From an uncultured Saprospiraceae bacterium (lineage in GTDB: Bacteria > Bacteroidota > Bacteroidia > Chitinophagales > Saprospiraceae), in NCBI GenBank assembly GCA_938039305.1, contig CALHUZ010000413.1, positions 1 to 6,628 of the forward strand: a stretch of 6,628 nt of DNA, read 5' to 3'. The position numbers were made by a program, and so were the translations under genes. Positions 1-5,714 of this stretch are shown here, piece by piece. Below the pieces are notes generated by a model. That model did no database searches and was not told where the DNA came from. It worked only from the letters and a program-made list of their open reading frames with translations. Numbering within the stretch: the stretch's first letter is position 1; every line of letters begins with the position of its first letter.

Positions 1-1044
1 GATTTTACGATTGATACCGAATGTATCTGTCTCACATATGTATCCTACGACTGTATATATTCGACTCTTCCCTTCTGGCCTTGAGACATTGACGATCTTA
101 TGATAAGAATCATAAAACATCGGTCTTATCAAGTGATTTAATCCAGAATCTAATCCTGCAAATACTGTCGAAGTTGTTTGCTTTACCACATTCACTTTCG
201 CTAAAAAATGGCCCGCTTCACTTACCAGATATTTACCCGGCTCAAACTTCAATGTTAGTTCACGACCATAGCTCTTACAAAAGGCTTTAAATCTTTTGGT
301 GATTTGAATCCCAAGATCCTCAATATCTGTCTCTATATCATTCTCCTTATAAGGCACCTTGAAGCCACTTCCAAAATCTACATAAGTGAGATCAGGAAAT
401 GAATCTGCCACATTAAGCAAGATCTCAGCACCCGTAAGAAAAACTTCTGAGTCAAGGATTTCAGATCCAGTATGCATATGAAGCCCTTCTACAATAATGC
501 CGGTAGCCTTGATAATCCGTTGCACGAGTGGCAACTGATGAAATGAGATACCAAACTTAGAATCAATATGCCCAGTTGAAATTTTAGAATTCCCTCCTGC
601 CATGATGTGCGGATTGATTCTTAAGCACAGTGGATAATTGGGAAACCGCTGACCGAATTGCTCGAGCATAGATATATTGTCAACATTGACCTTGACTCCG
701 AGGCCGACTGCTTGTTCCATTTCCTCTATTGAAACACAGTTAGGTGTATATAGAATCTCCTCAGGTAAAAAACCTGCATGAAGACCCAATTTCACCTCTT
801 GAATCGAAACAGCATCCAATCCCGCCCCAAGTCCTCTCATGAGCTTAAGCATGGTGATATTAGTCATCGCCTTACAAGCATAATTGAGCTTTATGGACAG
901 ACCACTGAAAGCCGACTTGAGTCGATTATACTGTCTTTCTACGATAGCAAAATCATAGACGTACAATGGACAACCATACTTCTCAACCAGATCTAATGCT
1001 GAAACACCTCCTGTATACTGATATTCACCTTTGACGACTTGCAT
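1..1044 (-). CDS. lysA: Diaminopimelate decarboxylase (LysA), 3' end cut by window edge
   Basis: PLP-dependent cytoplasmic enzyme of fold type III that decarboxylates meso-diaminopimelate to L-lysine, the last step of the DAP pathway. I translated 348 codons from the ATG at 1044 to the window edge without a stop; family members are about 400 residues, so roughly 50 C-terminal residues are missing. Visible motifs: the PLP-binding lysine in YACKA (K58), GLHMHTGSE (residues 187-195), the phosphate-binding glycine motif as DFGSGF (223-228, GSG where most relatives have GGG), EPGKY (268-272), the substrate-contact segment DSGLNHLIRPMFYDSYH (299-315), and the dimer-partner active-site cysteine in CETD (337-340). 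The LIRP...Y segment and the cysteine motif favour LysA over ornithine or carboxynorspermidine decarboxylase. It is divergent from the sigma factor gene. Confidence 0.93.
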   Translation of the reverse strand, partial: MQVVKGEYQYTGGVSALDLVEKYGCPLYVYDFAIVERQYNRLKSAFSGLSIKLNYACKAMTNITMLKLMRGLGAGLDAVSIQEVKLGLHAGFLPEEILYTPNCVSIEEMEQAVGLGVKVNVDNISMLEQFGQRFPNYPLCLRINPHIMAGGNSKISTGHIDSKFGISFHQLPLVQRIIKATGIIVEGLHMHTGSEILDSEVFLTGAEILLNVADSFPDLTYVDFGSGFKVPYKENDIETDIEDLGIQITKRFKAFCKSYGRELTLKFEPGKYLVSEAGHFLAKVNVVKQTTSTVFAGLDSGLNHLIRPMFYDSYHKIVNVSRPEGKSRIYTVVGYICETDTFGINRKI

Positions 1045-1063
1045 AAAACACCTTTTTCTGATG

Positions 1064-1071
1064 CAAAAGTA
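1064..1071 (-). promoter_or_regulatory. Candidate Bacteroidetes -7 element for lysA
   Basis: On the minus strand this reads TACTTTTG, an exact match to the Bacteroidetes -7 consensus TAnnTTTG. It lies 19 nt upstream of the lysA ATG, which would leave a short 5' leader containing the purine-rich AAAAAGG. I found no TTG at the expected -33 spacing, so only half of the promoter is supported. Confidence 0.4.
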
Positions 1072-1154
1072 GACAAAATTTAGTGCCTTATGGGTCAGTC
1101 TGAGCTCGTAACTTCTATCGTTTCATCACCTCATGTTACATACCACACACCACA

Positions 1155-1171
1155 ATGATTATGATAATCAT
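1155..1171. promoter_or_regulatory. Perfect 17-bp dyad, Fur-box-like candidate operator
   Basis: ATGATTA-TGA-TAATCAT is an exact inverted repeat with 7-bp arms and a 3-nt centre, ending 11 nt before the sigma factor start codon. Aligned to the classical Fur box GATAATGATAATCATTATC, the 19 bases at 1157-1175 match at 14 positions, including an unbroken 11-base core. An operator here would overlap the promoter or translation-start region of the sigma factor gene. The identity of the regulator is inferred; AT-rich dyads also serve other repressors. Confidence 0.45.
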
Positions 1172-1182
1172 CTATCTTAGTA

Positions 1183-1728
1183 ATGAAGATGTCCGAGGCA
1201 CATATCATAGCAGCTTGCAAGAAGCAAGATCGAAAAGCACAGAACGTTCTTTTTCAAGCATATGCGCCGCTCATGCTATCTATCTGCAGGAGGTATCTAA
1301 GGAAAAATGAATTGGCCGAAGATGTGATGATTCACGGATTCCATAGGATTCTATCTAAAATAGACTCGTTTAACAACAAAGGAAGCTTCGAAGGATGGAT
1401 GAAGCGCATCGTCATCAATGAATGCCTGATGGAGTTACGCAAGAATAAGTCTAAGTACTTAACAGTATCAATAGACGATATCGTAGTCGATCCAAAAGTA
1501 GAATGGGACCATCGTTTAGAATATGAAGAGCTACTTGCCCTACTTGATGATTTGCCCGATGGTTATCGCACTGTCTTCAACCTCTATGTCATAGAAGGAT
1601 TCAAGCATCGAGAGATAGCAGAGCAACTTGGCATAAGTATCAACACATCCAAGTCCCAACTCATCTTGGCCAGGAGGAAACTCCAGACCATGGTTAAAAA
1701 AAAATATGATATCAGGATAAGCGCCTGA
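1183..1728 (+). CDS. ECF-type RNA polymerase sigma factor (sigma-70 family)
   Basis: A 181-residue protein of typical ECF length, with only regions 2 and 4 of sigma-70. Region 2 covers about residues 20-90 (QAYAPLMLSICRRYLRKNEL, then AEDVMIHGFHRIL, then the DNA-contacting GSFEGWMKRIVINECLMELR). A linker of about 25 residues follows. Region 4 covers about 114-172, with LPDGYRTVFNLYVIEGFKHREIAEQLGIS and a helix-turn-helix at about 142-168. Such factors redirect RNA polymerase to a small regulon in response to an envelope or metabolic signal; which signal cannot be read here. The gene downstream, 16 nt away, encodes a small membrane protein that is a candidate regulator. The first ATG (1183) is used; an in-frame ATG at 1189 is an alternative. 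No clear Shine-Dalgarno precedes either, as is common in Bacteroidetes. The Fur-like dyad lies just upstream. Confidence 0.93.
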   Translation: MKMSEAHIIAACKKQDRKAQNVLFQAYAPLMLSICRRYLRKNELAEDVMIHGFHRILSKIDSFNNKGSFEGWMKRIVINECLMELRKNKSKYLTVSIDDIVVDPKVEWDHRLEYEELLALLDDLPDGYRTVFNLYVIEGFKHREIAEQLGISINTSKSQLILARRKLQTMVKKKYDIRISA

Positions 1729-1744
1729 TGCTACAATATAAATA

Positions 1745-2086
1745 ATGAAACACATAGACGACATATTTCGCAAAGGCGAGCACCAAAAGAATCTTGAACT
1801 CAGACCTGAGCTCTGGCAGCGACTGGAGCGCAGGTTAGATCAACCAGCCGAACCTGTCAAGAGAAAATGGCGACCTTGGATGGTAGCGGCATCTACCATC
1901 TTACTTGTGAGTCTTTCCGCACTTCTCTTACTCAATATTGATAGTTATGAAGTGGAGGATATATCTGCTGGGCTTGTACCTTACTTTACGAGTGATGAGA
2001 TAGCGCATCTTGAAGATGTCTATACTATACCGCAACAAATATTTGTAAATCCTGATATGCTCGCCTTATATACGCTTAAAGGGTAA
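1745..2086 (+). CDS. Small single-pass membrane protein, candidate anti-sigma factor
   Basis: A 113-residue protein not recognised as a named family. Residues 1-44 are hydrophilic and charged (an RPELWQRLERRL helix at 20-31, then a basic KRKWRP stretch), followed by one transmembrane segment at about 45-64 (WMVAASTILLVSLSALLLL) and a 45-50 residue acidic tail. The positive cluster before the membrane segment predicts a cytoplasmic N terminus and a periplasmic C terminus. This layout and the position 16 nt after an ECF sigma gene on the same strand suggest that it holds the sigma factor at the membrane. That role is inferred: I see no zinc-binding HxxxCxxC (ZAS) motif, and the cytoplasmic part is short for an anti-sigma domain. 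The upstream region is A/T-rich without a Shine-Dalgarno. Its stop codon lies inside the first hairpin of the downstream repeat array. Confidence 0.75.
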   Translation: MKHIDDIFRKGEHQKNLELRPELWQRLERRLDQPAEPVKRKWRPWMVAASTILLVSLSALLLLNIDSYEVEDISAGLVPYFTSDEIAHLEDVYTIPQQIFVNPDMLALYTLKG

Positions 2087-2202
2087 TACCGCATGTACTG
2101 ATTTTGACAAACGGTTTTGACCGCATGCATTGATAAACAGGTGGTTTTTCACCGCATGGTTTTGCAACAACAATACTTTGTAAGCAACGGGTGTAAAACC
2201 CG
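2081..2202. repeat. Array of four short GGT...ACC hairpins with a shared ACCGCATG word
   Basis: Four small inverted repeats follow one another between convergent genes: GGT-AAT-ACC (2082-2090), CGGT-TTTG-ACCG (2112-2123), GGTG-GTTTTT-CACC (2140-2153) and CGGGT-GTAAA-ACCCG (2188-2202). The right arms of the first three continue into the identical word ACCGCATG at 2088-2095, 2120-2127 and 2151-2158, giving periods of 32 and 31 nt. Read on the minus strand the units begin CATGCGGT and later contain TGTTTaTCA or TTTGTCA. The stems are short and no T-run follows any of them, so this is not a classical intrinsic terminator, although it sits where terminators for both flanking genes would be expected. 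It may be a copy of a dispersed intergenic repeat family. Confidence 0.65.
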
Positions 2203-2210
2203 CTGTCAAG

Positions 2211-3464
2211 TCACTTAAATGGATGTCGCTGCTGCCAATTCTGAACAGGAACAAAGTGCTTAAAAGCATAAGGCAAGACCTTATTGATAATACCATTAGT
2301 ATGCTTGAAGTAGCAAGTCATATCGAAAGGTTCTGAACCTACAGAACTTTTAATCTCAAGTGCTGTGCGGAAGTAATAAAGGCTCTCTGCTTTTTGGCCA
2401 ATTGCATCTCTGACTAAGTCAAGAAGGATATTCAGGTAGATCTGATGTTTATTATTGAGTCCTTTTTCAAATCCTATAAAGTGAGAATCCATCTTCTTGC
2501 CTTCCATCACCCAAGTATAGAATCCAACCAACTTGTCATCTTTGAAGTAACCTACGATTTGCAGATCTTCTGCCAGCTGTCTCTTTAATTCTGTGAAATA
2601 ATTTTGCTTTCCGCGCGCAAGTACAAATCCAGAACCTTCAAGTATACTTTCGTATAGGCCATACATCTTATCATTGTGCAAAATCACATCATCAAGAGAC
2701 AGGACTTTTCTTTCTACACCTGAGAACTTCTTCAATGCATTCTTAAGCCTCACTCTATACTTACTCTTCATATCCAGCAAGTAATCATCAAATGACAACC
2801 ATGAAGAACGCATCTTCAAGATCATATTAGGATCTATATCAAATGATAAGAGTCCAAGGCGCTCTGGTTTGCTAAGCGCCTGCTCCATGAAGAAGTCTTT
2901 GTAGAGTACGCCGCTGAACCTATAAGGTGTTTTGCTCAACTCTTTCTTTAACACTTTCGTCAAATCCGACATAATGTCAAACTGTGTCTCTTTATCGTAG
3001 TGTCCTTCCTCGAAGTGGATGCCGTATTGGCCAGTGAGGTAAAGATTGCCAATCGTTATCATCCGAAACGTAATCAATGACATAACCCATTGTCTTACTT
3101 TTTGCCCTAACCTTGAGAAGAAAGAACGATCAGTGGTGTAATTCTCATAATCAAAACTATCTGCAGGTCTCAACACTAAGCTTTGTATAAGTACGGCACC
3201 GATAGATTGTCCTGCCCTACTCAAGAGGACATATAAATTCTGAAGGTTGTCAGGATTAGTTACTTCAAGAGTTTTGAGATATTTGCCTTGAGCGAATGAC
3301 TCATCCTTAGGCATGAGCTTATCCCAAACCGGCTCGATAGCAGATATGTTGCTCGAGATACGTACATCAAGCCCCCACTTCTGTAAGTGAAACGCATCTA
3401 CAGGCAGCTCGGCTGACCGACTACACCAGATAGATTTACGCTTTGACAAAGTCTCTACTTCCAT
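2211..3464 (-). CDS. GNAT/FemAB-like acyltransferase family protein
   Basis: A 417-residue soluble protein. The C-terminal half, about residues 225-385, looks like the GNAT-type fold of FemAB-like or peptidoglycan-related acyltransferases. It contains a basic MKSKYRVRLKNALKK helix (232-246), the strand pair LQIVGYFKDDKLVGFYTWVMEGKKMDSHFIGF (301-332), a helical segment NILLDLVRDAIGQ, and the ending FRTALEIKSSVGSEP (365-379). The N-terminal half is less recognisable and may be a second, degenerate copy of the fold, as in FemAB proteins. No signal peptide or transmembrane segment is evident, so a cytoplasmic location is likely. The acyl donor and acceptor cannot be read from the sequence. The gene begins 13 nt after the pyrophosphatase-like lipoprotein gene and is probably co-transcribed with it. 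The hairpin array lies immediately downstream. Confidence 0.65.
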   Translation of the reverse strand: MEVETLSKRKSIWCSRSAELPVDAFHLQKWGLDVRISSNISAIEPVWDKLMPKDESFAQGKYLKTLEVTNPDNLQNLYVLLSRAGQSIGAVLIQSLVLRPADSFDYENYTTDRSFFSRLGQKVRQWVMSLITFRMITIGNLYLTGQYGIHFEEGHYDKETQFDIMSDLTKVLKKELSKTPYRFSGVLYKDFFMEQALSKPERLGLLSFDIDPNMILKMRSSWLSFDDYLLDMKSKYRVRLKNALKKFSGVERKVLSLDDVILHNDKMYGLYESILEGSGFVLARGKQNYFTELKRQLAEDLQIVGYFKDDKLVGFYTWVMEGKKMDSHFIGFEKGLNNKHQIYLNILLDLVRDAIGQKAESLYYFRTALEIKSSVGSEPFDMTCYFKHTNGIINKVLPYAFKHFVPVQNWQQRHPFK

Positions 3465-3477
3465 GGATTACTCAATA

Positions 3478-3972
3478 TTAAAGATCTTCTATACTTGCTG
3501 GGGACCAACCCTCGATTGAGGTGCCTTGCAAGCCGTATCTGTTAGAGTACCAATATTCAACTATTTGTTTTAGAGAAAATTGTTCTACCGTGAACTCATA
3601 GAATGCCTCACTATCCATGATCTTTAAGTCTTTATCGATTGGGATTGCTATCACGACTTTCTGATTTACTCCTTTTGCTGACTTATATGAAAGCTCAGCT
3701 ATCGGCAGTACTTCCACCTCTTTTCCTTTGTCCACCCTCTTAGAGATCAACATCATCTCTATCTCTTGCCCTGACTCTTTCAAATGTACTCCTATATTAA
3801 AAGGGTATGGAGCAAAATAGGACAAGCTATCTCCAGAGCGATACGAAAAGTCGTCGCCACTACTATTAGTTATTTTTAAGCGACTATATCCATCCTTTGT
3901 GACATTAGGCCGTTCATTACAAGAGATGAAACTTAAGATGATCCAAAATAAGAAGATATATTGCCGAACCAT
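3478..3972 (-). CDS. Lipoprotein with degenerate class I inorganic pyrophosphatase fold
   Basis: I place the start at 3972 rather than the in-frame ATG at 4017. From 3972 the 164-residue product opens with MVRQ, a hydrophobic stretch (YIFLFWIILSFIS) and a lipobox cysteine at residue 18, a proper lipoprotein signal; the longer form would bury it. The mature part follows the soluble class I pyrophosphatase pattern seen in Bacteroidetes lipoproteins: YPFNIG (56-61, family YPxNYG), EVEVLPIAEL (86-94 region, family VxPIGxL), KVVIAIPIDKDL (105-116), VEYWYSNRYG (138-147, family WFLNYKG) and EGW (154-156). The catalytic and metal-binding residues appear to be lost: the GDGDPLD loop reads ESGQEIE, and the EDxK region reads VNQK with only the lysine kept. 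It is probably a non-catalytic envelope protein, first gene of an operon with the acyltransferase. The fold call is by eye; the function is unknown. Confidence 0.65.
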   Translation of the reverse strand: MVRQYIFLFWIILSFISCNERPNVTKDGYSRLKITNSSGDDFSYRSGDSLSYFAPYPFNIGVHLKESGQEIEMMLISKRVDKGKEVEVLPIAELSYKSAKGVNQKVVIAIPIDKDLKIMDSEAFYEFTVEQFSLKQIVEYWYSNRYGLQGTSIEGWSPASIEDL

Positions 3973-4047
3973 ATGGTCGTAGGGGACTTTAGTTGAGCAT
4001 ACAAGATACATCAACAATCTTATTTACATATATAAATTTATTATAAT

Positions 4048-4383
4048 ATGAGCGATAGCTATTATAAGCCAGAAGACCTCAAGAAATTCTCGGAGATCAC
4101 CGAATGGCAAGAGGAAATGGGGACCAAGTTCTTTGACTACTATGGATCTGTCTTCAAGGAGGGCGCACTCACCGAGCGTGAAAAGTCGCTTATAGCACTC
4201 GCTGTGGCTCATACTGTTCAGTGTCCATATTGTATCGATGCATACTCCAGTACATGTCTGCAGAAAGGTGCAGATGAAGAACAGATGATGGAAGCTGTTC
4301 ATGTGGCTGCCGCTATTAAAAGTGGAGCACTCCTCGTTAATAGTGTTCAGATGATGAATCACGTGAAAAAGAAAACTATGTAG
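4048..4383 (+). CDS. AhpD-like protein associated with arsenosugar biosynthesis
   Basis: A 111-residue member of the AhpD/carboxymuconolactone decarboxylase superfamily, matching the small subfamily usually encoded beside arsS and described as an arsenosugar biosynthesis-associated peroxidase-like protein. It shows LTEREKSLIALAVAHTVQCPYCIDAY (41-66) with a redox CxxC (C59, C62), a further Cys at 70, and EQMMEAVHVAAAIKSGALL (79-96) containing H85. The classical AhpD histidine four residues after the second cysteine is absent (CPYCIDAY). Members of the superfamily form compact all-helical oligomers, and the CxxC suggests thiol-disulfide or peroxide chemistry; the exact reaction of this subfamily is not known to me. 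The start follows an A/T-rich stretch abutting the ATG, without a Shine-Dalgarno. The gene is divergent from the lipoprotein gene and 98 bp upstream of arsS on the same strand. Confidence 0.88.
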   Translation: MSDSYYKPEDLKKFSEITEWQEEMGTKFFDYYGSVFKEGALTEREKSLIALAVAHTVQCPYCIDAYSSTCLQKGADEEQMMEAVHVAAAIKSGALLVNSVQMMNHVKKKTM

Positions 4384-4445
4384 TATCTGCTTCTTTCACT
4401 TGAAGTAAATATTGTTAATTCTGACAAATAAAAGCACAGTAAGAA

Positions 4446-4470
4446 CAACTCCGGTACATCCAACTCCGGT
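4446..4470. promoter_or_regulatory. 10-bp direct repeat upstream of arsS
   Basis: CAACTCCGGT occurs twice, at 4446-4455 and 4461-4470, with a 15-bp period, inside the 98-bp gap between the AhpD-like gene and arsS and ending 11 nt before the arsS ATG. The G+C-richer word stands out from the A/T-rich spacer around it. A pair of regulator half-sites or a small duplication are both possible; there is no direct evidence of binding. Confidence 0.4.
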
Positions 4471-4481
4471 CAAATATATAA

Positions 4482-5549
4482 ATGAGCATAAAGCAAAAAG
4501 GGACAACTCTTAAGAGAAGACAAAACAATCTTTCAGAAGGATTTTATCAACTGAAAGTGCTTAATGACCGTGAGTTACAAGGAGCGAGCTTTTCATCTTT
4601 TAAGGATAAAGTAAATCTGTACCACGGCACCGCACTTAGACCTACCAAGACAGAGATCTTCCAAATCAACATTGGCAAACTGTGCAATCAAACTTGCGCC
4701 CACTGTCATGTAGATGCAGGGCCAGACAGGAAAGAGGAGAATATGTCACGTGAGACATTAGAGAAGTGCCTTGACATCATCATAAAGAATAAGATCCCTC
4801 AAGTAGATATAACCGGAGGAGCACCCGAGATGAATGCTCACTTTAGATGGTTCGTTGCTTCATGTGCAGATGCAGGTGTACATGTCATGAATAGATGTAA
4901 CCTCACGATACTAATGGCACATAAGAAGTATGCAGACTTGCCTGAGTTCTTTGCCAAGCACAAAGTGCAAGTGATCTCCTCTCTGCCCTACTTTAGTAAG
5001 TCTCGTACAGATAGTCAGCGAGGCGATGGAGTATTTGAAGATAGCATCGCAGCACTAAAGAAGCTTAACGCTGTAGGTTATGGAGTTGAAGGGTCAGGAT
5101 TGATATTAGACCTTGTGTTCAATCCATCTGGAGCTTTTCTTCCAGGAGATCAGATGAGCCTTGAGGCAGAATTCAAAAGACAACTAAAAAGGAAGTACGA
5201 TATCGTCTTCAATGCTCTGTATGCGATCACCAACTTGCCTGTCAGTAGATTTTTAGATTACTTGATAGAGAGCGGCAACTATGAATCCTATATGACGGAA
5301 CTCGTAGAGGCATTCAATCCAAGTACGATTGATGGTCTCATGTGCCGCAATACTATATCCGTTAGTTGGGACGGATACATCTATGATTGTGACTTTAACC
5401 AGATGCTTGACCTCAAGGTTGCTAATCCAATCCAGCATATTGATGACTTTGATATGGATGTGTTAATCGATAGAGATATAGCACTTAATCAGCACTGCTA
5501 TGGATGTACTGCAGGCGCTGGAAGTAGCTGTGGCGGGGAGATAGCCTAG
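4482..5549 (+). CDS. arsS: Arsenosugar biosynthesis radical SAM protein ArsS
   Basis: A full-length 355-residue radical SAM enzyme. In characterised systems ArsS transfers the 5'-deoxyadenosyl group of SAM to dimethylated arsenic made by ArsM, giving the precursor of arsenosugars. Visible here: the 4Fe-4S cluster motif CNQTCAHC (C68, C72, C75), the SAM-binding TGGAPE (111-116), NRCNLTIL (137-144), DSQRGDGVFEDS (177-188), LVFNPSGAFLP (211-221), FNALYAITNLPVSRF (243-257), and the cysteine-rich C-terminal part with DGLMCRN (C288), DGYIYDCDFNQML (C303) and the hallmark tail CYGCTAGAGSSCGG (C339, C342, C350). Some relatives in this group are selenoproteins; here no in-frame TGA occurs and the cysteines are ordinary codons. 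The segment SLPYF (168-172) lacks the cysteine I expect after SLP in most members. It is probably co-transcribed with the AhpD-like gene. No arsM or arsR is visible in the window. Confidence 0.93.
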   Translation: MSIKQKGTTLKRRQNNLSEGFYQLKVLNDRELQGASFSSFKDKVNLYHGTALRPTKTEIFQINIGKLCNQTCAHCHVDAGPDRKEENMSRETLEKCLDIIIKNKIPQVDITGGAPEMNAHFRWFVASCADAGVHVMNRCNLTILMAHKKYADLPEFFAKHKVQVISSLPYFSKSRTDSQRGDGVFEDSIAALKKLNAVGYGVEGSGLILDLVFNPSGAFLPGDQMSLEAEFKRQLKRKYDIVFNALYAITNLPVSRFLDYLIESGNYESYMTELVEAFNPSTIDGLMCRNTISVSWDGYIYDCDFNQMLDLKVANPIQHIDDFDMDVLIDRDIALNQHCYGCTAGAGSSCGGEIA

Positions 5550-5612
5550 CAAATTACACATATTATTATTTTCTTTAATATGAAGTTAGATTGAGGATAG
5601 TGTCATGTTATT

Positions 5613-5628
5613 GAAAGTTAAGACTTTC
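5613..5628. other. Short perfect hairpin downstream of arsS
   Basis: GAAAGT-TAAG-ACTTTC is a 6-bp perfect inverted repeat with a 4-nt loop, 64 nt after the arsS stop codon. It could help end the arsS transcript, but the stem is weak and no clean T-run follows. The rest of 5550-5714 is A/T-rich, with no gene and no convincing promoter that I can point to. Confidence 0.25.
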
Positions 5629-5714
5629 TTATGTTTCTGATCTTGGTCTTAGTTGTATTTGTCCATATGGCTTGAGTTAGATATCTTACTGCCCTTCTAA
5701 ACTTAAAATCACGT

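Noticed and set aside
778..996. Plus-strand 72-codon open frame
   Set aside because: It lies entirely antisense to lysA, which has strong family motifs through this stretch.
2066..2296. Minus-strand 76-codon open frame across the hairpin array
   Set aside because: It overlaps the 3' end of the acyltransferase gene in another frame and its C-terminal part only translates the hairpin repeats (NHAVKNH, HAVLP); no recognisable protein features.
3973..4017. Longer start for the lipoprotein gene at 4017
   Set aside because: The extra 15 residues would precede an otherwise well-formed lipoprotein signal that begins at the ATG at 3972, so the shorter start is preferred.
4042..4047. TATAAT directly before the AhpD-like start codon
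   Set aside because: It abuts the ATG, so it cannot serve as a -10 element for a transcript that includes the start codon; more likely just the A/T-rich initiation region.
4024..4362. Minus-strand 112-codon open frame
   Set aside because: Antisense to the AhpD-like gene, whose CxxC and flanking family motifs are clear; its sequence is cysteine- and histidine-rich by chance of the complementary codons.
5505..5549. Possible selenocysteine codon in the ArsS C-terminal cysteine motif
   Set aside because: Some relatives use selenocysteine, but here the frame has no TGA in this region; the cysteines are TGC or TGT codons and the gene ends at TAG.
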